Counted from the stretch's first letter, positions 7,972 to 17,985 are shown. The stretch is 64,000 bases of DNA from Scytonematopsis contorta HA4267-MV1 (GCA_019359035.1 JAHHIC010000109.1:1-64000), one strand, 5' to 3'. Program-made: numbers and translations. The notes: generated from the sequence alone by a model not told the origin.

Positions 7972-10767
7972 ATGCTAAAAACTTTGTTGGGCGACCCCAA
8001 CGCTCGTAAACTCAAAAAATACCAACCTTTAGTTACCGACGTTAATCTTTTTGAAGAAGAAATTAAAGAACTTTCGGACGAACAACTAAAGGGCAAAACA
8101 GCAGAGTTTAAACAGCGCGTCGCAAAAGGGGAAAGTCTGGATGACCTTTTGCCTGAAGCTTTTGCTGTCATTCGGGAAGCTGCACGTCGAGTTTTGGGGC
8201 TTCGCCATTTTGATGTGCAATTATTGGGTGGTATCATTCTACATAGCGGGCAAATCGCGGAAATGAAGACGGGTGAGGGAAAAACACTTGTCGCGACATT
8301 ACCCAGTTATTTAAATGCATTAAGTGGAAAAGGTGCTCATGTTATCACCGTAAACGATTACCTCGCTCGTCGAGACGCGGAGTTGATGGGACAGGTTCAT
8401 CGTTTCTTGGGTTTAAGTGTCGGGCTGATTCAGCAAAGCATGACTCCGCAAGAACGAAAGAAAAATTATGACTGTGATATAACTTATGTCACCAACTCGG
8501 AGATAGGTTTTGACTATTTGCGGGATAATATGGCGACTCAAATGGAGGATGTTGTACAGCGTCCTTTTAATTTCTGCGTAATTGACGAGGTTGACTCGAT
8601 TCTGGTTGATGAAGCGCGGACACCACTTATTATTTCTGGTCAAGTAGAAAGACCTACAGAAAAATATCTCCAAGCTGCCGAAATCGCTCTTTCGTTGAAA
8701 AAAGACGAACATTACGATGTTGATGAAAAAGCCCGCAACGTCTTGTTGACTGATGAGGGTTTTGCTTACGCTGAGGAACTTGTGGGAGTTACAGATTTAT
8801 TTGACCCCGAAGACCCTTGGGCACATTTTGTTTTTAACGCTATTAAAGCTAAAGAACTTTTCCTTAAAGACGTTAATTATATTGTCCGTGGTGGCGAAGT
8901 AGTTATTGTAGACGAATTTACTGGTCGTGTATTACCTGGCCGTCGTTGGAGCGATGGTTTACACCAAGCAATTGAAGCTAAAGAGCATGTTGATATTCAA
9001 CCAGAAACCCAAACTTTAGCGACGATTACTTACCAAAACTTATTTTTGCTTTATCCCAAAATTTCGGGAATGACCGGAACCGCAAAAACTGAAGAAGCGG
9101 AGTTTGAAAAAATCTATAAGTTGGAAGTCGCGGTAATTCCCACTAACCGACCTCGAAGACGTGGCGATATGTCTGATATGGTCTTTAAAAATGAGGCTGG
9201 TAAATGGCGGGCAATTGCTAGCGAATGTGGCGAAATGCACCAACAGGGTAGACCTGTGTTGGTAGGTACTACTAGTGTAGAAAAGTCTGAACTTCTTAGC
9301 GGCTTGTTAAAACAGATTGGTGTTCCCCATGAGTTGCTTAATGCTCGTCCAGAAAACGTGGAACGGGAAGCTGAAATTGTTGCTCAAGCTGGACGGAAAG
9401 GAGCAGTAACTATTGCGACGAACATGGCTGGTAGAGGTACTGATATTATCTTGGGTGGTAATGCCGAATATATGGCACGTCTCAAGGTGCGGGAGTACTT
9501 TATGCCGCGAATTGTCCAACCTGAAGATGAGGATGTGTTTGCGGTTCAAAGAGCATCTGGACTACCTGCTTCTGGTAGCGGTGGTGGTCAAGGGTTTACC
9601 CCTGGCAAAAAAGTGAAAACTTGGAGAGCATCACCACAAGTTTTCCCCACCCAGATATCAAAAGATGCTGAGAAACTACTTAAAGAATCAGCAGAGTTTG
9701 CCGCAAAAGAATATGGCGAGCGGAGTTTACCAGAGTTAGAAGCAGAAGAAAGAGTGGCGGTTGCGGTAGAAAAAGCACCTACTGACGACCCAGTAATTCA
9801 AAAATTACGTGCTGCTTACAACATGGTTAAGGAAGAGTACGAATCAGTTACCAAGAAGGAACACGAAGAAGTTGTATCTTTAGGTGGTTTACACGTAATT
9901 GGTACGGAGCGTCACGAATCCCGACGTATTGACAACCAGTTGCGGGGACGTGCCGGACGACAAGGTGACCCTGGGTCTACAAGATTTTTCCTCAGTTTGG
10001 AAGATAACTTGATGCGAATTTTCGGAGGCGATCGCGTTGCGAAGCTGATGGAAATGTTCCAAGTTGAAGAAGATATGCCTATTGAGTCGAAAATGCTGAC
10101 TGGTAGCTTAGAAGGGGCACAGAAAAAAGTCGAAACTTACTACTACGACATCCGTAAACAAGTATTTGAGTACGACGAAGTAATGAATAATCAACGTCGT
10201 GCAACTTATGCGGAACGTCGTCGGGTATTAGAAGGACAAGACTTGAAGGAACAGGTAATTGAATACGCTCAAAGAACGATGGATGATATCGTAAACTACT
10301 ATATCAACATCGATTTGCCCTCAGAAGAGTGGGAATTAGATAAATTAGTTGAAAAAGTTAAAGAATTTGTCTATTTGTTGAGCGACCTACAACCATCACA
10401 GTTGGAAGATATGTCCGTTACGGAAATAAAAACCTTCCTCCAAGAACAAGTGCGGATAGCTTACGACATCAAAGAAGCACAAGTTGACCAAATTCGACCG
10501 GGTTTAATGCGTCAAGCCGAACGCTTCTTTATTTTGCAAAGAATTGATACACTTTGGCGAGAACATTTGCAACAAATGGATGCTTTACGTGAGTCTATTG
10601 GTTTGCGTGGTTATGGGCAAAAAGACCCATTGATTGAGTACAAAACCGAGGGTTACGAGTTGTTCCTGGATATGATGGTCAATATCCGTCGGGACGTAGT
10701 GTACTCGCTATTCATGTTCCAACCCCAACCTCAGCCAATGATGGAAGCTTCGGAGGAGATGGTGTAA
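7972..10767 (+). CDS. secA: Preprotein translocase ATPase SecA
   Basis: SecA drives export and thylakoid targeting of unfolded preproteins through SecYEG. The 931-residue protein has Walker A MKTGEGKT (near 98-105), [15 protein letters not shown] (Walker B region), GMTGTAKTE, the NBD2 motifs [10 protein letters not shown] and [12 protein letters not shown], and the helical scaffold and wing domain ending near 900. An insertion around 525-640 with SGSGGGQGF is typical of cyanobacterial forms. The zinc-binding CxCxSG tail is absent and the protein ends in [14 protein letters not shown], as in other cyanobacterial SecA proteins. A HIP1-type octamer (GCGATCGC) lies inside the gene near 10029. Confidence 0.98.
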   Translation: MLKTLLGDPNARKLKKYQPLVTDVNLFEEEIKELSDEQLKGKTAEFKQRVAKGESLDDLLPEAFAVIREAARRVLGLRHFDVQLLGGIILHSGQIAEMKTGEGKTLVATLPSYLNALSGKGAHVITVNDYLARRDAELMGQVHRFLGLSVGLIQQSMTPQERKKNYDCDITYVTNSEIGFDYLRDNMATQMEDVVQRPFNFCVIDEVDSILVDEARTPLIISGQVERPTEKYLQAAEIALSLKKDEHYDVDEKARNVLLTDEGFAYAEELVGVTDLFDPEDPWAHFVFNAIKAKELFLKDVNYIVRGGEVVIVDEFTGRVLPGRRWSDGLHQAIEAKEHVDIQPETQTLATITYQNLFLLYPKISGMTGTAKTEEAEFEKIYKLEVAVIPTNRPRRRGDMSDMVFKNEAGKWRAIASECGEMHQQGRPVLVGTTSVEKSELLSGLLKQIGVPHELLNARPENVEREAEIVAQAGRKGAVTIATNMAGRGTDIILGGNAEYMARLKVREYFMPRIVQPEDEDVFAVQRASGLPASGSGGGQGFTPGKKVKTWRASPQVFPTQISKDAEKLLKESAEFAAKEYGERSLPELEAEERVAVAVEKAPTDDPVIQKLRAAYNMVKEEYESVTKKEHEEVVSLGGLHVIGTERHESRRIDNQLRGRAGRQGDPGSTRFFLSLEDNLMRIFGGDRVAKLMEMFQVEEDMPIESKMLTGSLEGAQKKVETYYYDIRKQVFEYDEVMNNQRRATYAERRRVLEGQDLKEQVIEYAQRTMDDIVNYYINIDLPSEEWELDKLVEKVKEFVYLLSDLQPSQLEDMSVTEIKTFLQEQVRIAYDIKEAQVDQIRPGLMRQAERFFILQRIDTLWREHLQQMDALRESIGLRGYGQKDPLIEYKTEGYELFLDMMVNIRRDVVYSLFMFQPQPQPMMEASEEMV

Positions 10768-10777
10768 AAAAATCTAA

Positions 10778-10866
10778 GAAACCCATCCTCAACCCCGCAA
10801 GAACCCCACCCTCAACCCCGCAAGAACCCCACCCCCAACCCCCTCCCCGCAAGCGAGGAGGGGGCT
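10778..10866 (-). repeat. G/C-rich dispersed element, copy 2 (extended)
   Basis: This copy is in the opposite orientation to copy 3. Its left edge has been expanded by partial duplication: AACCCCGCAAGAACCCCACC appears about twice before the standard core CCCCCAACCCCCTCCCCGC and GAGGAGGGGGCT. With copy 3 it forms an inverted pair 76 bp apart. Confidence 0.85.
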
Positions 10867-10942
10867 ATGAACAAAACCTAAGAAAATAATGAATGTATTT
10901 TTGGTTGTGTTGTACTGCTGGAAATACTTGTATTAAGGTCGT

Positions 10943-10986
10943 AGCCCCCTCCCCGCGTGCGGGGAGGGGGTTGGGGGTGGGGTTTC
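10943..10986 (+). repeat. G/C-rich dispersed element, copy 3
   Basis: It carries AGCCCCCTCCCCGC, GTG, CGGGGAGGGGG and TTGGGGGTGGGGTTTC. It is the mirror-oriented partner of copy 2. The following GGTTGGGACGA is similar to sequence after copy 1. Confidence 0.9.
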
Positions 10987-11029
10987 TCTGGTTGGGACGA
11001 ACCATGAATTATGCTTATCTTTTTTATGA

Positions 11030-11359
11030 ATGAAAAAACTGTTATTTATCTGTAGTCAAAATCGATTACGTAGCCCTACTGCGGAGGCTGTTTTTTCTGA
11101 GTACGAAGGAATAGAAGCACAATCAGCAGGCTTGAATCATGATGCAGAAGTACCACTATCTCCAGAAATGATTTATTGGGCTGATATTATTTTTGTTATG
11201 GAAAAAACACATAGAAGTAAATTATCAACAAGATTTAAGCAATTTCTTAAAGGTAAAAGAATTATTTGTTTAGATGTACCAGATAATTATAATTATATGG
11301 ACTCTGATTTAATCAAACTATTAGAGAAGAAGGTATTACCTTTTTTGAGTAAGAACTGA
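11030..11359 (+). CDS. Low-molecular-weight protein tyrosine phosphatase family protein
   Basis: This is a compact 109-residue protein starting MKKLLFICSQNRLRSPTAE. The CX5R phosphate-binding loop is Cys8-SQNRL-Arg14-Ser. The later segments WADIIFVMEKTHR and ICLDVPDNYNYMD are in the expected place for the rest of the fold and the general acid Asp. It is shorter than classic Wzb/Etp phosphatases and fits the COG4551-type small phosphatases. It could dephosphorylate protein Tyr, but no partner kinase is adjacent; the Wzc-like kinase is 43 kb away. The start overlaps no other gene, and the leader holds repeat copy 3. Confidence 0.8.
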   Translation: MKKLLFICSQNRLRSPTAEAVFSEYEGIEAQSAGLNHDAEVPLSPEMIYWADIIFVMEKTHRSKLSTRFKQFLKGKRIICLDVPDNYNYMDSDLIKLLEKKVLPFLSKN

Positions 11360-11498
11360 AATGACTTATTAGATATAGCACATTCAAACATCAAGCATAT
11401 AAACATTTACAATATCTTTATCTGTTCTTATCGTTGAGGGAAATTTACTATGCTAAATTTGTGAGTGATATTATCAGTAATAGTAATGTGTATATTGC

Positions 11499-12017
11499 AT
11501 GACGAAAAAGTTAATAAAAAATACTTTCATTTATTATTTTGTTATTTTTTTGAGTTCAGTATTTTTCAGTATTTTAATAATATCTCATATATTTAGACCT
11601 TTACATGATTATAGCTGTCATGCCCAAAACTTTATGGCATCTAGCGAAGAAAAGTTTAAAGTAAATGCAACTAAAGTTGTCGTAAAACCGTGGTTGGGAG
11701 AACACCATGTTTACGGAATATTTATGATTCCAGACGAATACAAGACGACTCCATTTTTTGTATTAACAGTGAAAGGGCTAGGAAGTTATTGTGAAAAACC
11801 TTTTGGTAGCCAGCAATCCTATGGTGATATTACAGCACTACCAGGAACGCATTTAATTAAAGATTATATTAGAACTAGGTTAGCAATAAAGCTAATTGCT
11901 AAAGGTTTGTATAATCAAATTAATAATCGAGAAAACTGGAGCCTAACTTTCCCAATTATTGACCATTCACAAGGTTCCCAAAGACTACCGCGAAAAATAG
12001 GTACAGATAAATGGTAG
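11499..12017 (+). CDS. Hypothetical membrane-anchored protein
   Basis: This 172-residue protein has one strong N-terminal transmembrane or signal segment (about residues 8-32). A soluble extracytoplasmic domain follows with two cysteines (Cys40 region and GSYCEKPFG). I do not recognise the family. The upstream 140 bp is AT-rich. A 9-bp perfect stem GCTTTTATG/CATAAAAGC at about 12066-12088 lies between this gene and the convergent 12189 gene. Confidence 0.55.
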   Translation: MTKKLIKNTFIYYFVIFLSSVFFSILIISHIFRPLHDYSCHAQNFMASSEEKFKVNATKVVVKPWLGEHHVYGIFMIPDEYKTTPFFVLTVKGLGSYCEKPFGSQQSYGDITALPGTHLIKDYIRTRLAIKLIAKGLYNQINNRENWSLTFPIIDHSQGSQRLPRKIGTDKW

Positions 12018-12188
12018 ATTAGGGACTAGCATATACAAAAATTCCCAATTTTTCTTATACTAAGGGCTTTTATGCCTATCATAAAAGCGAAGAAGTTTGA
12101 GATGACACCCTATCAAATTGAATAATTTATTTATAGTCAAAACCGCTATTTGTATCAATACTAATATTGATTTATTATTGGTTTCCGC

Positions 12189-13208
12189 TTATCGCAAAAC
12201 AAGTTTAGCTTTTTTAATGGCTTTATTGAAAGTACGGTTTATTTTCGACAAAGAACTAGGTGCTTTAAATTGTTTTGGCATTTGTTTTGGTTGCTTAAGA
12301 AAGCGGTAATGTAAAAACTCATCCCGATAACGAATATTAACATCTTCTCCTTGACACAAGCGAGCAAAAGCACTTGAAGAATAGTTCATATAATGAATGC
12401 GATGAATAGGTTTTAAACCTTGCTGGTTATATAAGATATTATCAATGTTGACAAAATCATCTGCATCAGCACAGTTTCCAGTCCTCTCTTGAGAGCTAGA
12501 ACTGAGAGTAAAGTTAAATAAAGGACGCTCACAGCGCAAAGTCATGTAAGTAAATAAAGAAGCTTCATCCCACCAATTTTTACGATTAATCCAACAAATT
12601 TCGCCTTTTTCTATCAGCAAATGTTTAAATTTTTGTAGCTCTGCATCATCAAATAATTTTCTTTTGGAAGCATAAAAGCTAGAGCAATGAAGTTTAGGAC
12701 GTATATCTGATTCTTTATAAAGTCCCGTTTCTTCAATCAAAGATATATTTAGTGCTGCTGCTTCGTTAAACTTTATATGCTCCCAATCATCAAAGACAAA
12801 ATCATAATTATCTAGTTTTTCAAATAAACTATCCAGTGGCTTCATCACCAAACTATCGGTATCATAAAAAACAAACTTATCAAAAATACCATCAAACGCG
12901 ACCAATTTTCTGTGGGTATGACCTTTATACCAACTCGTACGAGAGAATTTAGATTCCTTAGCTCTGGGATGAACTTCCCAAACGTCGTTAAAAAAATTAT
13001 CCCAACGTTGAATTGATTCCCAATTATCGTAGAGCGTTACATTATCCCTAGCATTAATCTCTGGTAAAATTCTATCTATTTTATCATCATAAGGAATTAC
13101 ACAAACTGGAATATCTTTACCAAGATTAATCTCAATACTGTTAAGCAAAGCAATCAACTGGTCGTAAACTACGTTATTACCAAAAGTATAAATTCCGTGG
13201 CTGGTCAT
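12189..13208 (-). CDS. Glycosyltransferase-like protein of the Npun_R2821/Npun_R2823 type
   Basis: This 339-residue protein starts MTSHGIYTFGNNVVYDQLIA and contains FDKFVFYDTDSLVMKPLD near residue 110. The DTD in that segment resembles the metal/nucleotide-sugar DxD motif of GT-A enzymes, and the opening strand pattern also fits. Cyanobacterial genomes carry several paralogs of this type near glycan genes. The basic C-terminus has no membrane segment. The likely role is cytosolic sugar transfer to an unknown acceptor. It is divergent from the methyltransferase gene at 13301. Confidence 0.7.
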   Translation of the reverse strand: MTSHGIYTFGNNVVYDQLIALLNSIEINLGKDIPVCVIPYDDKIDRILPEINARDNVTLYDNWESIQRWDNFFNDVWEVHPRAKESKFSRTSWYKGHTHRKLVAFDGIFDKFVFYDTDSLVMKPLDSLFEKLDNYDFVFDDWEHIKFNEAAALNISLIEETGLYKESDIRPKLHCSSFYASKRKLFDDAELQKFKHLLIEKGEICWINRKNWWDEASLFTYMTLRCERPLFNFTLSSSSQERTGNCADADDFVNIDNILYNQQGLKPIHRIHYMNYSSSAFARLCQGEDVNIRYRDEFLHYRFLKQPKQMPKQFKAPSSLSKINRTFNKAIKKAKLVLR

Positions 13209-13300
13209 TTGTTAATTTGTATATTGCTAAGTAACTAAATATAATTTTCGTTATTCTTTTAGCAATAAGTTCAGTAAATATACTAAAAAAAGAAAATCAA

Positions 13301-14074
13301 ATGCCATTAACATCTGTAAAAATTATCCTAGTTGAACCCGCAGGTCCATTAAACGTAGGTTCTGTAGCACGGGTAATGAAAAATTTTGGATTGCAGCAGT
13401 TAATTTTAGTCAACCCTCAGTGCGACCATTTAGGAGCAGAAGCGCGACTAATGGCAGTTCATGCTTCATCCATTTTAGATAATGCTGTATTGGTAACTTC
13501 TTTACCCCAAGCTCTAAAAGGTTGTAAACGAGCAATTGCTACAACCGGAACTATTCATGATTGGGAAGCACCTGTGGAAACTCCTCGTGCTGCACTACCC
13601 TGGCTAATGGAAGAATCAGGACAACCCTCTGCACTAATTTTTGGTAGGGAAGACCGGGGATTAAGCAAGCAAGAACTAAATTATGCTCAAAAATTTGTGC
13701 GTATCCCCAGCAGTCCAGAGTATTCATCGCTAAATTTAGCCTCAGCCGTAGCGGTATGCTGCTATGAAATGGGGATTTTTGTGGATGGGGGAGTTAAGAG
13801 GGATGAGGGAGACGAGGGAGTTAAGGAAAATAAGAAAAGTAATAAAGTAGAACTTGCTTCTTTAGATGCTGTAGAAACTTATTACCGAGAATTGGAATCT
13901 CTACTGATAAATATAGGTTATCTTTATCCTCATACAGCAGGCAGTCGTATGGAGAAGTTCAGACAATTATACAATCGCGCAGGATTGCAAAATCGTGAAT
14001 TAGCTATGCTCAGAGGAATTTTACGTCAGTTAGAATGGGCGATTGAACAGCAAAAGAATAGTAAAAACTTGTAA
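13301..14074 (+). CDS. trmJ: TrmH-family (SPOUT) RNA 2'-O-methyltransferase, TrmJ-like
   Basis: The 257-residue protein has the three SPOUT knot motifs: VEPAGPLNVGSVARVMKNFG (near residue 11), ALIFGREDRGLSKQEL (near 108) and IPSSPEYSSLNLASAVAV (near 133). This is TrmH group 1, which methylates tRNA position 32 ribose (TrmJ) or a related tRNA/rRNA site. A low-complexity Lys/Glu/Gly insert (residues 162-180) matches a GGGAG-rich DNA tract at 13785-13830 and probably came from simple-repeat expansion. The C-terminal helical dimer segment is intact. Confidence 0.88.
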   Translation: MPLTSVKIILVEPAGPLNVGSVARVMKNFGLQQLILVNPQCDHLGAEARLMAVHASSILDNAVLVTSLPQALKGCKRAIATTGTIHDWEAPVETPRAALPWLMEESGQPSALIFGREDRGLSKQELNYAQKFVRIPSSPEYSSLNLASAVAVCCYEMGIFVDGGVKRDEGDEGVKENKKSNKVELASLDAVETYYRELESLLINIGYLYPHTAGSRMEKFRQLYNRAGLQNRELAMLRGILRQLEWAIEQQKNSKNL

Positions 14075-14253
14075 CTGTGGTTTAACATATACGCAATCAC
14101 CCAGAAAAATAATTTATTAGTGGAAAATTTTTCTTATTGATAAAGTAACAAAATTGCAACATAACAAATTATCTTGTATCCGGGTGCGTAAGTATTAAAT
14201 TTTAGTTCGGGAGTCTGCACGAAAACAGTCGAGTAGGTCACCAAGGAGTAGCG

Positions 14254-16209
14254 GTGTCAAAGTCTAGTCAAAAAACCACACCTTTAGAACAACGTCAACC
14301 CCCTACGGGAGGGCGTATACGTGCGCGTAAAGTTCAACCCCAATCTGGGACTACGGGGAAAACAGTCCCTGTGGCTATAAACAAAACTTCTGCGACTAAG
14401 CCTGTCGTCAAAGTTAATAACCAAGAGCCAACTTCTCGCGTGAAAAAAGTTGTCAATTCTTCATCTCGACCCACCGCAAAATCCAACGTTTCTGAAGTTA
14501 ATAGCCAAAGGGTTGCTCGCTCTCAACCCACTGCTCCTGAAAATACGAACAGAGTCAGAACCAGAGTTGCGACCGCTACAAGAAAAAACGATGCCACAGT
14601 TGTAAAGGCTACAAGGGGTGTAAGGGACATAAATGGGAAAATTCCTCCTTTCAAACCAGCAGCTACGCCAACCCCAATAAAACCAGTAAAAATACGTAAG
14701 CATAAAGAACAAAAGTTACGAAAAAAAAGGACTCATGTTCGTAAAGCACCGCCCACAGCAATGGCGAGAACACTGTTATATGCTTTGCGCTTATTAATTA
14801 TAGGTGTGGGTATTGGGGCAATCGTGGGAACGATGCTGTCAATATTAGACCCTGCAACTCGCTTGAACTCAGCAGGTATATCTTCTAACATAATTGCATC
14901 AGAAAGCGAATCACAAAAAAACTCATCAGAAACAAAAGCTTATGGTTTAAGCTTGTCAGCTGAAATCACCACGTTAAAAACCAGATTGGAAAACTTGGTG
15001 TCGCAATATCCAAATATGACACCAGGAGTTTTGTTTGTTGATATAGAAAGCGGCGCTTATGCGGATATAAACGCTTCTGAAACTTTCTCTGCTGCTAGTA
15101 CAATTAAATTTCCAATTCTCGTAGCCTTTTTCCAGGACGTGGATGCAGGAAAAATCCATCTGGATGAAGTGTTGACGATGGAAAAGAAAATGATGGCAGG
15201 TGGTTCTGGAGATATGCAGAACCAACCAGTCGGGACAAAATACAAGGCTTTAGAAGTCGCTGATAAGATGATGACAATCAGCGATAACACAGCAACAAAC
15301 ATGCTGATTGCACGACTAGGTGGTATAAATGTATTGAATCAACGATTCCGCAGTTGGGGTTTAACAGTTACTCAACTAAATAACTGGTTACCAGATGTAA
15401 AAGGTACTAACACAACAACTCCCAAAGAGCTAGCCAATTTGATAGCTATTTTGCATCAAGGTAATTTGGTAACTACACGCTCTCGTGACAGAATATTTGA
15501 AATTATGCTTCGTAACGAGAGGCGTCATTTGTTACCTGCTGGTTTAGGTGAAGGTGCGACTATTGCCCACAAAACAGGGAACATTGGCAGCATGGTGGGA
15601 GATGTGGGATTAGTTAATTTACCTTCTGGTAGGCAGTACATTGCAGCTACCTTGGTAAAACGTCCTCGGAATGATGAAAGTGCGGAAAAATTAATTCGCT
15701 CAATTTCTCGTGCTGGTTACCGCGAGTTTAACAATAGTAATCCGACTAATAATACTAGCAGCACAGATAGTACAGGCAATACTAACACTACACCCAGCCC
15801 TACACCCACACCTGCAACACCCACACCTGCAACACCTAGCACAGTGCCAGCAACCACACCAAATGCAGCACCAGCACCAATTAATAGAACTGCACCAGTA
15901 CCGAATTTCACACCAACAGCACCAACAGTACCAACAGTACCGACAGCGCCCATACCCACAATTAATACACCTTCTATACCGAGGACACCTACAACAAACT
16001 TTCAGCCTCCGGTGATACGTCCTCTACCAAACCCTAATGCTGGAGTACCTTACAATACATATCAACCACCTGTAATGAATCCAGTTCCAGTAAATCCGTA
16101 CCAACCCCCTGTAATGAATCCAGGTGTTCCTGGAACTGCGGGCGCGGCTCCACCTTACGGTACTTACCAACCTCCAGTGTGGACTCCTCAATATTATCCA
16201 CCTAGGTAA
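14254..16209 (+). CDS. Class A beta-lactamase-like serine hydrolase with anchor and Pro/Thr-rich tail
   Basis: The start is GTG at 14254, six bases after a strong AAGGAG. The 651 residues comprise a basic, Ser/Thr-rich N-terminus (1-160), a transmembrane helix (about 170-195), a serine hydrolase domain and a Pro/Thr/Asn-rich tail (about 500-651) with repeated YQPPVMNP. The active-site motifs are STIK (Ser near 282, Lys three residues later), SDN (near 343) and HKTGNIG (near 439). This is the Beta-lactamase2 family. In cyanobacteria such proteins are envelope enzymes that may act on peptidoglycan peptides rather than antibiotics. I could not place an omega-loop Glu with confidence, so lactam hydrolysis is uncertain. 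Confidence 0.85.
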   Translation: MSKSSQKTTPLEQRQPPTGGRIRARKVQPQSGTTGKTVPVAINKTSATKPVVKVNNQEPTSRVKKVVNSSSRPTAKSNVSEVNSQRVARSQPTAPENTNRVRTRVATATRKNDATVVKATRGVRDINGKIPPFKPAATPTPIKPVKIRKHKEQKLRKKRTHVRKAPPTAMARTLLYALRLLIIGVGIGAIVGTMLSILDPATRLNSAGISSNIIASESESQKNSSETKAYGLSLSAEITTLKTRLENLVSQYPNMTPGVLFVDIESGAYADINASETFSAASTIKFPILVAFFQDVDAGKIHLDEVLTMEKKMMAGGSGDMQNQPVGTKYKALEVADKMMTISDNTATNMLIARLGGINVLNQRFRSWGLTVTQLNNWLPDVKGTNTTTPKELANLIAILHQGNLVTTRSRDRIFEIMLRNERRHLLPAGLGEGATIAHKTGNIGSMVGDVGLVNLPSGRQYIAATLVKRPRNDESAEKLIRSISRAGYREFNNSNPTNNTSSTDSTGNTNTTPSPTPTPATPTPATPSTVPATTPNAAPAPINRTAPVPNFTPTAPTVPTVPTAPIPTINTPSIPRTPTTNFQPPVIRPLPNPNAGVPYNTYQPPVMNPVPVNPYQPPVMNPGVPGTAGAAPPYGTYQPPVWTPQYYPPR

Positions 16210-16230
16210 TATTAATTACGTCAGGTTTAA

Positions 16231-16404
16231 GTGTTATTTCGTTTTATTAAAGTTGTGGGTGCTATGCTCGATAAAAACGATTGGTCATTTTCTGGACGCT
16301 CAGAAGTTAGTCGGCGAACAATTACTGCTAGCGTAACTAAATCTGGCTACCAAAAAATGATGGCAAACTGGATTTACCAAGTTCCAAATTTACCAAAGCG
16401 ATAA
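16231..16404 (+). CDS. Possible small protein of 57 residues, or relic
   Basis: A GTG-started frame with an internal ATG at 16264 encodes a basic peptide ending MMANWIYQVPNLPKR. No ribosome binding site is clear and no family is recognised. It lies directly downstream of the beta-lactamase-like gene and runs against a methyltransferase remnant on the other strand, so it may be chance or a relic. Confidence 0.2.
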   Translation: MLFRFIKVVGAMLDKNDWSFSGRSEVSRRTITASVTKSGYQKMMANWIYQVPNLPKR

Positions 16405-16580
16405 CTGTAAATCCGTCATTTTTTCACCTACTGTCCCCAAACTGATTAGTTTAGGAATAGCGGTGTGACTCATTTTAAAATACTCTAAATTCCTTTCTAC
16501 ACCAATACAACAAACACCTACAGCTTCTGCTGCTGCCACTGTAGAACCTAGACATTGTACATTTTTCGCGAAAAGCAGCT
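16390..16580 (-). pseudogene. C-terminal remnant of a DNA (adenine/cytosine-N4) methyltransferase
   Basis: The minus-strand frame ending at 16390 reads LGSTVAAAEAVGVCCIGVER then NLEYFKMSHTAIP. This matches the end of type N4/N6 DNA methyltransferases (GSGTTxxAAxxLGRxxIGIExxxEYFxIA), with a damaged SAM-binding GSGT. Only about 60 residues survive and there is no start. The rest of the 16405-16746 spacer holds nothing else I can support. Confidence 0.5.
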
Positions 16581-16746
16581 TGAAGCGGCGTATTTGTTTT
16601 ATATCCTTTTTGCTAAGCCTTATCTACCCAAGCTTTAGAATAGTTTACATGCAACATCTATAAATTTGATATCATTAACAAATTGGGCGATACTCAGAGA
16701 ATCGTACTAACGCAATCGCATTCTTCAGCAGATTTGCAATAGCATT

Positions 16747-17325
16747 ATGGCAAAGGGTAAAAAAAGCAATCTTCAGTGGATTAAGAAAACGCTTGAACTA
16801 AAACCCGACCATCGTTGGGAAGCTCCAGAAGGCTATAAGATTTTTGTGGCAAATCGGGGGGCTGTTCGCTTCAATGTCCCCCAAGAATGGGTTTTTGAGC
16901 CACAAGCAAAATCATTTAAGTTCCTTGATAAAGAGCCACCCGACGATGATTGTTGTTTGGAAGTGTCTTTTAATCCCCTACCACCTAACGACTGGAGTCA
17001 GTTCCCGCTAAAATCAACTTTAAAGAAGGTATTAGAAGATGATGGTCGTAATGTAATATCCAGAGGAAAAGTTTTTACCGTCAAGCGACAAACAGCTTCT
17101 ATTGTATGGGCAGAGCTTAAGTTTATCGACACCCAAGCAGAACCACGGGAAGCTTTTTCACGGACTTGTATTGGTTTGGGGTCAAACGTTCAATGCTTGA
17201 TTACGTTTGATTTTTGGGCAGACCAAGCACATCAGCTAACACCCGTGTGGGATGAAGTGATGCGCTCGCTGACATTGGGACTTTATATCCGCGACCCGAT
17301 GACTGGTGCAGCTTTTCCAGATTAA
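16747..17325 (+). CDS. Conserved cyanobacterial hypothetical protein
   Basis: This is a soluble 192-residue protein with no signal peptide. It begins MAKGKKSNLQWIKKTLELKP and has a beta-rich core with RFNVPQEWVFEP near residue 36 and ITFDFWADQAHQLTPVWDEV near the end. The layout resembles small proteins that predict damage-tolerant or secretion-chaperone-like folds (as in DUF1795), but I cannot name it. It is convergent with the transaldolase-family gene, 12 bp apart. Confidence 0.65.
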   Translation: MAKGKKSNLQWIKKTLELKPDHRWEAPEGYKIFVANRGAVRFNVPQEWVFEPQAKSFKFLDKEPPDDDCCLEVSFNPLPPNDWSQFPLKSTLKKVLEDDGRNVISRGKVFTVKRQTASIVWAELKFIDTQAEPREAFSRTCIGLGSNVQCLITFDFWADQAHQLTPVWDEVMRSLTLGLYIRDPMTGAAFPD

Positions 17326-17337
17326 AATAATTACCAA

Positions 17338-17985
17338 CTACAAAACAGTCTCCAAAATACCGCGTCCATTTTTATTAAATTCATCAAAAGTAGACAGTGA
17401 TAATTCATGAGTAGTCATTGCCTGTAACATTGCTAAAGGAAGAGTCAAATGTTGAGCACCAGCTTGTATGGATGCGACTGCTTCCTGAGGGGATTTAATA
17501 CTTGCCGCCATTATTTCTGTATTACTTCCTTTAACTACGCTAGCCATATCCCGTACCAATCCGACCCCATCACCTAACAATTTAGAAGCACGGTTAACAT
17601 AAGCAATAGCATGTACAGCTCCGGCTTCTGCGGCAATAACCGCTTGTGCTGGACTATATATTCCTGTCACCGAACAACGAATTTCTCCCAATAAGTAAGA
17701 AACTACCTGAAAACCTAAAGATGAGGCTGGTATTTTGAGGATAGTTTGTGAACCAATAATATCGAAAGCAGCCCTTCCTTCTGCTATCATCTCCTTAAAT
17801 TCAGAAGACATAACTTGATAAAATACATCTCCTGCTGTGAGTTCTGCCAATCGTTTGAGAGTAATTGGCACTGGCAAATCAGTTTTAGCCAACAATGTAG
17901 GATTTGTAGTTATACCTTTTACCCAGCCAAACTCGCTCACAGCTTCAGCTTCAGCAATAATTGCCGAGTCAAGAAAAATACTCAT
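17338..17985 (-). CDS. Transaldolase-family protein (fructose-6-phosphate aldolase/TalC-like)
   Basis: The 215-residue length matches the small TalC/FSA-type transaldolases. Motifs visible are MSIFLDSAIIAE (Asp6), KGITTNPTLL (24-33), and the Schiff-base Lys84 in TILKIPAS. The enzyme uses class I aldolase chemistry in the cytosol, either transferring dihydroxyacetone units in the pentose phosphate pathway or cleaving fructose-6-phosphate. The sequence alone does not separate these activities. The upstream 372 bp to the next gene contain no other gene. Confidence 0.85.
   Translation of the reverse strand: MSIFLDSAIIAEAEAVSEFGWVKGITTNPTLLAKTDLPVPITLKRLAELTAGDVFYQVMSSEFKEMIAEGRAAFDIIGSQTILKIPASSLGFQVVSYLLGEIRCSVTGIYSPAQAVIAAEAGAVHAIAYVNRASKLLGDGVGLVRDMASVVKGSNTEIMAASIKSPQEAVASIQAGAQHLTLPLAMLQAMTTHELSLSTFDEFNKNGRGILETVL

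Noticed and set aside
11030-11359. Arsenate reductase ArsC
   Set aside because: The CX5R loop fits, but the protein is too short and lacks the later ArsC redox Cys pair.
12118-12309. 63-residue plus-strand frame
   Set aside because: It is antisense to the C-terminus of the 12189 glycosyltransferase-like gene, with no start signal or family pattern.
15710-16015. His/Gln-rich frame over the tail of the beta-lactamase-like protein
   Set aside because: It is a frame-shifted reading of the Pro/Thr repeat codons. Its HQHPHLQ content is an artefact of that repeat and is unrelated to the HxD protein.
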